From Candidatus Methylomirabilota bacterium (lineage in GTDB: Bacteria; Methylomirabilota; Methylomirabilia; Methylomirabilales; 2-02-FULL-66-22): a stretch of DNA of 7,941 bases. The notes beneath the pieces were generated by a model that saw only the letters and a program-made list of their open reading frames with translations, had not been told where the DNA came from and did not search any database. This document shows, one piece after another, positions 1-5,393 of this stretch. Numbering within the stretch: position 1 is the stretch's first letter; each line of letters begins with the position of its first letter. Both the position numbers and the translations under genes were made by a program. Location: assembly GCA_016208645.1 (NCBI GenBank), contig JACQXP010000413.1:1-7941 (forward strand). The letters run 5' to 3'.

Positions 1-1027
1 CCTGGATGCGCTTCTGCCGCATCCAGACGTAGGAGGCGTCGAAGCTCAGGTTGAATCCCGTCGTCCCGGCACAGAACACGATCATGCCCCCGCGGCGGCA
101 GACGTAGGCGCTGACGGGGAAGGTCTGCTCTCCGGGATGCTCGAAGACGATGTCGGGGTCCACCCCTTTTCCCGTGATCTGCCAGATGGCCCGTCCGAAC
201 CGCTGGACCTCCTTGAGGTACGCCTGGTAGGCCACACGGTCCCTCGTGGAGGGCAGCGGCCCCCAGCACTTGAACTGGGTGCGATTGATGTGGGCCTTGG
301 CGCCGATGTCCAGGCACCACTTCCCCCGCTCCTCCGAAGAAACCACGGCGATGGCATTGGCGCCCGCCGCCCGGATGATCTGGATGGCCATGGAGCCCAG
401 GCCACCCGCCCCACCCCACACCAGAACGTTCATGGCCGGCTGCAGGGTGTGCGGCGGATGCCCGTAGAGCATCCGGAAGGCCGTGGCCAGGGTCAGCATG
501 TAACACCCGGCCTGCTCCCAGGTGAGATTCTTGGGCTTGGGAACGAGCTGCTGCGCCTGGACGCGGGTGAACTGGGCGAAGGCGCCGTCCGGGGTCTCGT
601 AGCCCCAGATCTTCTGCTCCCGGCAGAGCATCGGGTCGCCGCCGTTGCAGTTGTGGCACTGACCGCAGGAATGGTTGCAGTGGACGACCACCTCGTCGCC
701 CACCTTCCATCGCCGGACGGCACTCCCGACCCCCCAGACCACTCCCGAGGCGTCACTGCCGGCGATGTGGTAGTCGCGGCCGTGGACGTCGCACGGGGAC
801 AGGGGTTGCCCGAGGGCGGCCCAGGCCCCGTTGTAGTTCACCCCCGAGGCCATGACCATCACCAATACCTCGTCCGCGGCAATCTCGGGGACGTTCACCA
901 CCTCGCGCCGGAACGAATCCAGCGGCGGCCCATGCCGGTCCTTGCGGATGACCCAGGCATGCATCTTCTCGGGCACCACGCCCAGCTCCGGGATCTCCCC
1001 CAGCTCATACAGCGCGCGAGCACACAT
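1..1027 (-). CDS. ccr: Crotonyl-CoA carboxylase/reductase-like MDR enzyme, C-terminus off the window
   Basis: This is a zinc-type medium-chain dehydrogenase/reductase that looks like crotonyl-CoA carboxylase/reductase, which uses NADPH to reduce and carboxylate crotonyl-CoA to ethylmalonyl-CoA (ethylmalonyl-CoA pathway, cytoplasm). The visible 342 residues carry family blocks: GVNYNGAWAALG (62-73), YHIAGSDASG (86-95), a WGYETPDGAFAQFTRVQAQQ block (141-160), the nucleotide loop VWGGAGGLGS (203-212), and FEHPGEQTFPVS plus CAGTTGFNL near the end. The asparagine in NYN and the glutamate in WGYET probably correspond to CO2-pocket residues described for the Kitasatospora enzyme. The family is about 430 aa, so some 80-90 residues lie off the left edge. 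The ATG at 1027 has GGAGG seven bases upstream and follows an in-frame stop. An odd feature is a full CxxCxxCx7C tetrad at C121, C124, C127 and C135. It is the last visible gene of a sigma-54 operon. Related MDR carboxylases or enoyl reductases with other acyl-CoA preferences are possible. Confidence 0.9.
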   Translation of the reverse strand, partial: MCARALYELGEIPELGVVPEKMHAWVIRKDRHGPPLDSFRREVVNVPEIAADEVLVMVMASGVNYNGAWAALGQPLSPCDVHGRDYHIAGSDASGVVWGVGSAVRRWKVGDEVVVHCNHSCGQCHNCNGGDPMLCREQKIWGYETPDGAFAQFTRVQAQQLVPKPKNLTWEQAGCYMLTLATAFRMLYGHPPHTLQPAMNVLVWGGAGGLGSMAIQIIRAAGANAIAVVSSEERGKWCLDIGAKAHINRTQFKCWGPLPSTRDRVAYQAYLKEVQRFGRAIWQITGKGVDPDIVFEHPGEQTFPVSAYVCRRGGMIVFCAGTTGFNLSFDASYVWMRQKRIQ

Positions 1028-1102
1028 GGCCTGGCCTCCGGACGTGACCTGCGGGTTACGAGCGACCGGCTATCCGTCTTCCTGGCTGGGTACAGGGGCG
1101 CG

Positions 1103-1345
1103 TCACTTTCGGGTTTGCTCGGGTTCCCGGGGATCCGTCGGCGCTCCCGCCGCCTCGCGACCCCGGACCGTGGCACACAGGCAACCCAGCAGTTCGTCGG
1201 CCACTGCCAGCACCTGACCATGGGTGAAACCCGAGCGCTGCATTTCCCGGAAGAGCGTCCGGGCCACCAGGCGGGCCCCCTGTCCGTCGGCCCCGACCCC
1301 TTGCAGGAGCCGGCTCACGCCTGGGCACGCCGAGGCCACGCTCAC
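1103..1345 (-). CDS. Hypothetical 80-aa helical protein, coupled to the upstream zinc-finger gene
   Basis: I do not recognise the family. The GTG start overlaps the stop of the upstream 71-aa gene as GTGA, and a GGGAGG Shine-Dalgarno lies seven bases before it inside that gene, so translational coupling is likely. The product seems to be two amphipathic helices (roughly residues 10-34 and 41-62, the second containing HGQVLAVADELLGCLCATV), followed by a charged, proline-containing tail. It has no signal peptide and no membrane segment. Two cysteines (C55, C57) lie in the second helix and one (C7) near the start. A 75-bp gap separates it from ccr. A role as a small partner of Ccr or of the cysteine-rich proteins is inference from position only. 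Confidence 0.68.
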   Translation of the reverse strand: MSVASACPGVSRLLQGVGADGQGARLVARTLFREMQRSGFTHGQVLAVADELLGCLCATVRGREAAGAPTDPREPEQTRK

Positions 1346-1557
1346 GCGTGACCCTCCCGGGAGATGCGGCGCTTCGCCGACCGGGGAGGAGCCGCCGAGA
1401 ATCCCCAGCGGGGCGGGACCCCGACCGGACCCTCCCAGCCGGAGCCTCCACACTCGGGACAATCCTGGAGGAGTCCTTCGATCCAGGCGCGCCCGATCCC
1501 GGCGCAATCCTGGCACGTCCGTGGGATGGTGGAATCCCGACCCCGTTCCGTTCCCAT
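1342..1557 (-). CDS. 71-aa protein with two DnaJ-type CxxCxGxG zinc motifs
   Basis: This small protein contains CQDCAGIG (15-22) and CPECGGSG (33-40), two copies of the CxxCxGxG motif found in the cysteine-rich domain of DnaJ and in the zinc module of the Bacillus anti-TRAP protein. DnaJ has four such motifs binding two zinc ions; two motifs could bind a single zinc. There is no J domain. The rest (41-71) is proline- and arginine-rich and probably disordered. The ATG at 1557 has a GGAGGAG Shine-Dalgarno seven bases upstream. It lies 45 bp after the 89-aa gene and overlaps the next gene by four bases (GTGA). Function unknown: it could be a scaffold, a zinc or metal carrier, or a small RNA- or protein-binding regulator. 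Family membership rests on the motif only. Confidence 0.75.
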   Translation of the reverse strand: MGTERGRDSTIPRTCQDCAGIGRAWIEGLLQDCPECGGSGWEGPVGVPPRWGFSAAPPRSAKRRISREGHA

Positions 1558-1602
1558 GTGTCTCTCCTCCGTGGGCCGCGCGGACCGCTCCGCCCGCTCC
1601 CA

Positions 1603-1872
1603 CTATCCCGCCACAGAGTAGGTCAGCCCCCAGCCTGCGTCCGTATTCGCCCGGGAGGCCAGCCCGTACACCTCGCGGGCGCAGGTGGCACAGTAGACGA
1701 CCCCCTCGCTGGTGAAGGCGCAGGCAGGGCAACAGGGTTCGCCGCACTCGATGCAGCCCAGGTTTTCATTCTGGTACCGGATCACAAAGCCGCAGTGACA
1801 GCGAACGGTGACCCCGGACATCCCCAGGGTGAGTTTCCGCCCGCGAAGCTGATCAACCGTTGGGTGCTTCAT
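1603..1872 (-). CDS. 89-aa cysteine-rich probable zinc-binding protein, first gene of the operon
   Basis: I do not recognise the family. The protein has nine cysteines: C25 and C27 (CHC), C40 and C43 (CIEC), C47, C48 and C51 (CCPAC), and C61 and C64 (CATC). Spaced pairs like these usually form one or two zinc-ribbon or treble-clef sites, although an iron-sulfur site cannot be excluded from sequence. There is no signal peptide or membrane helix. The ATG at 1872 is preferred over a GTG fifteen bases upstream because it is preceded by GGAGGAGG at good spacing, and the GTG would lie at the edge of that Shine-Dalgarno. It is the first gene after the -24/-12 promoter and starts about 27 nt from the predicted transcription start. 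Its place beside another cysteine-rich small protein suggests a shared job, but that is inference. Confidence 0.78.
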   Translation of the reverse strand: MKHPTVDQLRGRKLTLGMSGVTVRCHCGFVIRYQNENLGCIECGEPCCPACAFTSEGVVYCATCAREVYGLASRANTDAGWGLTYSVAG

Positions 1873-1907
1873 TGAATCCTCCTCCACGCGGTCTTCGGAA
1901 CATTGTT

Positions 1908-1925
1908 TCGCAAGTTGCGTTCCAA
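1908..1925 (-). promoter_or_regulatory. Sigma-54 (-24/-12) promoter of the ccr operon
   Basis: Read on the minus strand the sequence is TTGGAACGCAACTTGC followed by GA. The sigma-54 consensus is TTGGCACG-N4-TTGCW. The invariant GG and GC are both present with exactly ten bases between them, and only one base of the -24 block differs. The predicted transcription start falls near 1898-1899, leaving a leader of about 27 nt with a strong Shine-Dalgarno before the ATG at 1872. A sigma-54 activator gene lies directly upstream on the same strand. Not tested experimentally. Confidence 0.8.
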
Positions 1926-2037
1926 CCAGGACAATCAGGGTAGTCTCAGTGATGTTGGTCTCAGCTTTTCCGAGTCGTCCCGGTGGCTTACATATTTCCT
2001 GGCACCCTCTCCTCGCTCACGGCCTCGCGTGAATTTA

Positions 2038-2057
2038 CTGTGACAGCATTGTCACAG
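2038..2057. promoter_or_regulatory. Palindromic upstream activator site 1
   Basis: CTGTGACAGCATTGTCACAG is a perfect inverted repeat with 8-bp arms and a 4-bp spacer. Its centre lies about 149 bp upstream of the predicted sigma-54 transcription start, within the usual range for enhancer sites of sigma-54 activators. The likely ligand is the dimeric Fis-type helix-turn-helix of the activator encoded at 2168-3520. The assignment is inference; the palindrome itself is plain. Confidence 0.65.
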
Positions 2058-2129
2058 GATCTCCTGACTCCCGAAGCGAAGGCGGACCGAATGATCCGGT
2101 GCGCGCTGCGTTCCAGGCGGCAGGAGCCA

Positions 2130-2172
2130 CTGTGATGCATGTGTCACATCCACATGAGAAATCGCTGTCACA
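2130..2172. promoter_or_regulatory. Second activator site and a degenerate third site
   Basis: TGTGATGCATGTGTCACA at 2131-2148 matches the TGTGAY-N6-GTCACA layout of site 1 with the same 18-bp length; its centre is 92 bp from that of site 1. A third, weaker match, TGAGAAATCGCTGTCACA, at 2155-2172 keeps one good half-site (GTCACA) and overlaps the stop codon of the activator gene. Repetition of the same half-site three times in 135 bp argues for a bound regulator. Confidence 0.5.
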
Positions 2173-3520
2173 CCGACTTCCCTCGAAAGGTCCGCGGAGA
2201 GATTCGATGCTTCAGGATCAGCCGGTGAAATGTCCGTCGCGTCATCCCCGCCAGGGCCGCAGCCTGAGAGATGTTGCCGGCCGCTTGCCCCAGGTAGCGG
2301 CAGAGGGCATCCCGCTCGAAGGCGTCAATCATTCGCGCCTTGGCGCGGGAGAAGCCGTCCGCGTGATCCAGCTTCAGTCCGGCGCCCTGGATATGCAGCG
2401 GGAGGTGCTCCACCTCGATCTGGCCGCTCGGCGCGAGAACGACCCCGCGCTCGATGGTATTCTCCAGCTCGCGGAGGTTCCCCGGCCAAGAGTAGCGCTC
2501 CAGGCACTGGATCGCCTCGGGCGAGACCCGTTCCACCTTCTTGTTCACCTTGGCCTCCGCCTTGCGGAGGAAATGCGCCGCCAGGATGGGGATGTCCCCG
2601 ACCCGCTCCCGCAGGGGGGGCAGGGTGATGGTGAACGTGTTGAACCGGTAGAAGAGATCCGCGCGAAACTCGCCGCGCCGGATGGCTGCTTCCAGGTCCC
2701 GATTCGTGGCCGCGATGATGCGGAGTTGCACCCGCCGGGTGGCCACGTCGCCCACTGGCTTGATCTCGCCCGTCTGGAGGACCCGCAGCAACTTGGCCTG
2801 CATCTCCAGGCTCATGTCCCCGATCTCGTCGAGGAAGATCGTTCCCCCGGCAGCCTTTTCGAACAGGCCGATCTTGTCCTTGATGGCCCCGGTGAATGCG
2901 CCCTTCCGGTGGCCGAACAGTTCGCTCTCCATCAGGGCGGGGGACAGCGCCGTGCAATTCACCGTGACGAGGGGTTTCTCCCGCAGGTGACTGTGGTGGT
3001 GAATGGCGCGGGCCACGACCTCTTTTCCGGTTCCACTCTCCCCGCGGAGAAGAACCGTGGTCGGGGTGGGGGCGACCTTGGTGATCAGGACCCCGATCTC
3101 CTTCATCCCGGGCGTTCCGCCGATGATGAACTCCGTGTCGGAGAGGGACCGGAGCTCCCGGAGGGCCAGCTTGTACTGGCCCTCCAGTTCCTGCTTTCGC
3201 CGCCGCTCCTCCATGAGGTCCCAGAGGAATTTGGCGCCGCGGCCGCCCATCACCTCGGCCCGTTCCGCCTTGAGCTGCCAGAGCATCCGATCCACCTCCG
3301 GATTGCCCGTCACGTCGATGATCAGGTCGATCTCCGGGTTCCGGATGAACTCCTTGAAATCGCTCCCCGTGGGGATCCGAAGCCGCCGGGCCAGGAGGAT
3401 TCCCGCTGCCCCCTCATGGATGTCCACCACACCCAGGATGGCGATGGAGTGATCCCGCTGGAACATCTCCAGCAGGCCCGTCCCCGCCCGCCCCGCGCCG
3501 ATCAGGAGAATCTTCGTCAT
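2168..3520 (-). CDS. Sigma-54-dependent activator with an N-terminal Rossmann (dinucleotide-binding) domain
   Basis: This 450-aa bacterial enhancer-binding protein should hydrolyse ATP to open sigma-54 promoters. Residues 1-100 form a Rossmann-like domain: the glycine loop GAGRAG (8-13) after strand ILLI, an acidic residue D33 at the end of the second strand (GVVD), and DVTGNP (69-74). A charged helix (100-128) links to the AAA+ domain, which has Walker A GESGTGKE (160-167), the sigma-54 contact loop GAFTGA (207-212), Walker B GTIFLDE (226-232), sensor I (IIAATN, 268-273), R286 and R292 near the arginine-finger position, and WPGNLRELEN (345-354). A Fis-type helix-turn-helix occupies 416-437. 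There is no receiver, PAS or GAF domain. The start at 3520 is chosen because the Rossmann domain begins there and the upstream open frame crosses a repeat element. It probably controls the ccr operon just downstream. NAD(H) as the ligand is inference; CoA or another nucleotide is possible. Confidence 0.93.
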   Translation of the reverse strand: MTKILLIGAGRAGTGLLEMFQRDHSIAILGVVDIHEGAAGILLARRLRIPTGSDFKEFIRNPEIDLIIDVTGNPEVDRMLWQLKAERAEVMGGRGAKFLWDLMEERRRKQELEGQYKLALRELRSLSDTEFIIGGTPGMKEIGVLITKVAPTPTTVLLRGESGTGKEVVARAIHHHSHLREKPLVTVNCTALSPALMESELFGHRKGAFTGAIKDKIGLFEKAAGGTIFLDEIGDMSLEMQAKLLRVLQTGEIKPVGDVATRRVQLRIIAATNRDLEAAIRRGEFRADLFYRFNTFTITLPPLRERVGDIPILAAHFLRKAEAKVNKKVERVSPEAIQCLERYSWPGNLRELENTIERGVVLAPSGQIEVEHLPLHIQGAGLKLDHADGFSRAKARMIDAFERDALCRYLGQAAGNISQAAALAGMTRRTFHRLILKHRISPRTFRGKSV

Positions 3521-3538
3521 GGGAGCCCCCGACAAGCT

Positions 3539-3645
3539 AACCGCAAATGAACGCAAATTGACGCGAATGGAGGGAAGAAACCCCCAAACCCTTTGGCGTA
3601 CCCAAGGAATGGCCCCCCCGGAACTCTTGGCGTTCATTGGCGGTT
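3539..3645. repeat. 107-bp inverted-repeat element with 10-bp internal repeats
   Basis: The left end (3539-3558, AACCGCAAATGAACGCAAAT) and the reverse complement of 3626-3645 match at 17 of 20 positions. Inside the left end there are three 10-bp units in a row at 3542-3571: CGCAAATGAA, CGCAAATTGA, CGCGAATGGA. No transposase is present. It resembles a small REP- or MITE-like intergenic element and lies 19 bp upstream of the activator start codon, so it forms part of that gene's leader or promoter region. Confidence 0.6.
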
Positions 3646-3664
3646 CCCCGTGGGTTGGCCGGCC

Positions 3665-3708
3665 AAAAACGAAGGGCCGCGGAGTTTGAAAATCCCCGCG
3701 GCCCTTCG
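3665..3708 (-). terminator. Intrinsic terminator, second of a tandem pair
   Basis: A 13-bp perfect stem (3670-3682 with 3696-3708, containing GAAGGGCCGCGG) encloses a 13-nt loop. On the minus strand it is followed by TTTTT, as expected of a rho-independent terminator for leftward transcription. On the plus strand the bases after the stem are A-rich, so it should not work in that direction. It would back up the terminator at 3709-3749. Confidence 0.7.
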
Positions 3709-3749
3709 AAAAACAACAACGCCACGGGGGTTCACTGCCCCCGTGGCGT
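3709..3749 (-). terminator. Intrinsic terminator, first of a tandem pair, downstream of uppP
   Basis: A 12-bp perfect stem (ACGCCACGGGGG at 3719-3730 with 3738-3749) and a 7-nt loop are followed on the minus strand by TTGTTGTTTTT. This is a strong rho-independent terminator for leftward transcription. It ends the yjbQ-uppP unit about 225 bp past the uppP stop and shields the activator gene from read-through. Confidence 0.78.
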
Positions 3750-3759
3750 CTATCGCCTA

Positions 3760-3973
3760 GCGGCGTCGTCGCGTCAGACGCCGCCCGCCCGAGGGCAGGT
3801 GCGCACTACGGCTACGACGACGCTGCGCTTATATGCGGTTGGTATCAAGAGGTCCATGTTGACCGGCTTTCTCCCGTTCGTGTAACCGCATGATATCTTC
3901 GACTGTTCACCCCGTCAAGAAAATTCTGTGAGTCTGTGAGTCGTCACAAGCGCATCCTTGTACCGGGTGGGCT
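3760..3973. other. Non-coding 3' region of uppP with a long imperfect hairpin
   Basis: No convincing gene is visible here. GCGGCGTCGTCG (3760-3771) can pair with 3815-3826 over 12 bp with one G-T pair. The alternative is a local 8-bp stem, GCGGCGTC (3760-3767) with 3777-3784, so the two structures compete. Near the uppP end there is a short direct repeat (CTGTGAGT twice, around 3928-3943). I found no tRNA cloverleaf or riboswitch consensus. It may be an extended structured 3' UTR of uppP. Confidence 0.35.
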
Positions 3974-4804
3974 TCACCCCAGCGGCAGCAGAACCCCGGC
4001 GGTCAGGAGTGCCAGGAGCAGCAGGCCAAGACCGATCCGATACCACACGAAGACATGCGTCGTCCGACTGCGGAGGTACCGAAGCAGCAGGTCAATCGCC
4101 AGGTACCCGCTGACGGCGGAGGTCAAGATGCCGACCATCAAGCTCGTGAGGTCTGCGCCCGCCAAGCCGTGTTTCACGAGATCGCGAAGCTCGAACAGCC
4201 CCGCCGCCCCGATGGCCGGAATCCCCAGAAGGAAAGAGAAGCGCGCCGAGGCTTCTCGCGTCACGCCCAGAAACATGGCGGCGGTCATGGTCGTCCCCGA
4301 TCGGGACGAGCCGGGGATCAGCGCCAGCGCCTGGGCCAAGCCGATGAGCTGGCTGTCCACCCAGCCGATGTCCTTCACCTCACGGCGGAAGGACGCCGTT
4401 TTCTCCGCAACCCAGAGGAGTATCCCCAGGGCGATCAGGCTCCCCGCGATGACGTACAGGGACCGCAGCTCCCCCACGATGTACCGCTCGAACGCCAGGC
4501 CGCACACCCCGATCGGGAGCGTGCCAATCAGGATGAACCAGGCCAGCCGCGCCTCCTGGCTTTCCCATGGGCGCCCGTCGGCCAGGCCCCGGAGGACCGC
4601 CCGGGCCATGAACCGCATATCGGTGGCAAAATAGACCAGAACGGCCGCAAGGGTGCCGAGCTGGATGACCGCCGAGAAGGCGGCTCCCGGATCCGACCAT
4701 CCCAGGAGGGCAGGCACGACCCGAAGATGGGCGATGCTGCTGATGGGCAGGAACTCGGTGATGCCCTGGACGAGGCCCAGGGCGATTGCCTGCACGACGG
4801 TCAT
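3974..4804 (-). CDS. uppP: Undecaprenyl-diphosphatase (UppP/BacA family)
   Basis: This integral membrane enzyme dephosphorylates undecaprenyl diphosphate to the monophosphate, recycling the lipid carrier for peptidoglycan and other envelope polymers; loss or excess affects bacitracin sensitivity. The 276 aa are typical of the family. The two signature blocks are present: QGITEFLPISSIAHL (13-27, with E17, S23 and H26 matching conserved catalytic-region residues) and PGSSRSG (164-170, with R168). Hydrophobic segments run through the protein, including 45-60, 88-104, 116-132, 221-240 and 257-275. One variation is isoleucine at residue 24, where relatives usually have serine or threonine (SSSAH, SSTGH). 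The ATG at 4804 is preceded by an AGGGG-type Shine-Dalgarno. It follows yjbQ by 43 bp on the same strand and is closed by tandem terminators. Confidence 0.95.
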   Translation of the reverse strand: MTVVQAIALGLVQGITEFLPISSIAHLRVVPALLGWSDPGAAFSAVIQLGTLAAVLVYFATDMRFMARAVLRGLADGRPWESQEARLAWFILIGTLPIGVCGLAFERYIVGELRSLYVIAGSLIALGILLWVAEKTASFRREVKDIGWVDSQLIGLAQALALIPGSSRSGTTMTAAMFLGVTREASARFSFLLGIPAIGAAGLFELRDLVKHGLAGADLTSLMVGILTSAVSGYLAIDLLLRYLRSRTTHVFVWYRIGLGLLLLALLTAGVLLPLG

Positions 4805-4851
4805 GGGGTCTTCCCCTCTCGCATCGGCGCCATCACCACCAGCACCCTCAT
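4801..4851 (-). other. 16-codon mini-ORF bridging yjbQ and uppP
   Basis: On the minus strand an ATG overlaps the yjbQ stop codon as ATGA, runs for 16 codons (MRVLVVMAPMREGKTP), and ends in a TGA that overlaps the uppP ATG, again as ATGA. It could carry ribosomes from one gene to the next. It is short enough to be chance, and the peptide matches nothing I know. Confidence 0.25.
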
Positions 4852-5240
4852 CGGACCTCGACGATCACGGTCCGCTCCCGCGGACCGTCCAGCTCCACCA
4901 GCATCACGCTCTGCCAGGTGCCAAGCCGAAGGCGACCGGCGCGGACCGGCACGGCCTGGCTGGGCCCCAGGATCGTTGCCTTGATGTGTGCGGCGGCGTT
5001 ATCATCAATCCGATCGTGTCGCCACCTCCCCTCGGGGATCAGGGTCCCGAGAGCCTCCAGGATGTCCTCGCACACGTTCGGGTCGGCGTTCTCGTTGATG
5101 GCCAGGGCGGCCGTGGCGTGGGGCACGTAGACCAGGCACATGCCGTCGCTGACCCCGGACTGTTTGACCACGTCCGCGACCCGGCCGGTGATGTCCACCA
5201 TCTCCTGTGTCTTCTTCGTCCGGACGATGAACTCAGCCAC
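4848..5240 (-). CDS. yjbQ: YjbQ / UPF0047 family protein
   Basis: This is a 130-aa cytoplasmic protein of the UPF0047 (YjbQ) family, a small beta-rich fold that forms trimers. Members are named secondary thiamine-phosphate synthase because they can weakly replace ThiE; the true role is unsettled. Family signatures are VPHATAALAINENAD (39-53), HDRIDDNAAAHIKA (75-88) and LGTWQSVMLVELDGPR (106-121). H41, H75 and H85 are the conserved histidines that probably line the metal-binding active site. The length is normal (about 130-140 aa). The start is GTG at 5240 with GGAGG six bases upstream. It is the first gene of a unit with uppP, downstream of a sigma-70-like promoter. I see no functional link to uppP. 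Confidence 0.94.
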   Translation of the reverse strand: MAEFIVRTKKTQEMVDITGRVADVVKQSGVSDGMCLVYVPHATAALAINENADPNVCEDILEALGTLIPEGRWRHDRIDDNAAAHIKATILGPSQAVPVRAGRLRLGTWQSVMLVELDGPRERTVIVEVR

Positions 5241-5344
5241 GCAAAGCCTCCAGAGGCCGGCCGGGTCGCGACCGCACGGGATGCACCGATGCCCGGTTGA
5301 ATTCTCTCCCGATGCAGCCGCCGCCGGTGTGGTAGAATACCCTC

Positions 5345-5363
5345 AGGCGCGCTCGAGGCGCGC
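5345..5363. repeat. 8-bp direct repeat with 11-bp period at the yjbQ promoter
   Basis: AGGCGCGC occurs twice (5345-5352 and 5356-5363), separated by TCG, so the units are one helical turn apart. Because GCGCGC is its own complement, the same stretch can also fold as a 6-bp stem with a 5-nt loop. It covers the predicted transcription start of the minus-strand promoter and could be an operator. No binding protein is suggested by the window. Confidence 0.35.
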
Positions 5364-5364
5364 A

Positions 5365-5393
5365 AATATACCTTCGCACCCTGGGCTTGTCAC
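5365..5393 (-). promoter_or_regulatory. Sigma-70-like promoter for yjbQ-uppP
   Basis: On the minus strand a -35 box GTGACA (5393-5388) and a -10 box TATATT (5370-5365) are separated by exactly 17 bases. They match the sigma-70 consensus at five of six and five of six positions. The transcription start would be near 5358, giving a leader of about 118 nt before the GTG of yjbQ. Confidence 0.5.

Noticed and set aside
137..1351. Long open frame on the plus strand (404 codons)
   Set aside because: It lies opposite ccr and the 80-aa gene and its translation is low-complexity proline/arginine/histidine-rich text. The minus strand shows clear Ccr motifs over the same bases.
2000..2017. Sigma-54-like TGGCAC on the plus strand
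   Set aside because: The downstream GC is 12 rather than 10 bases from the GG, there is no TTGC, and no plus-strand gene follows.
2099..3550. Long open frame on the plus strand (483 codons)
   Set aside because: It is antisense to the sigma-54 activator, whose Walker A, GAFTGA and Walker B motifs are unambiguous. Long antisense frames are expected in GC-rich DNA.
3521..3637. N-terminal extension of the activator to an upstream ATG at 3637
   Set aside because: The extra 39 residues are a translation of the inverted-repeat element, and the Rossmann domain starts naturally at the ATG at 3520.
3750..3960. tRNA or known riboswitch in the uppP downstream region
   Set aside because: No T-arm GGTTCRA consensus, acceptor stem or CCA-adjacent fold, and no riboswitch core that I recognise.
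5330..5338. Extended -10 TGGTAGAAT as promoter of the Rieske genes
   Set aside because: No usable -35 at 16-18 bp spacing (the nearest TTGAAT is 30 bp away), and it would give a leader of about 240 nt. Kept only as a weak possibility.
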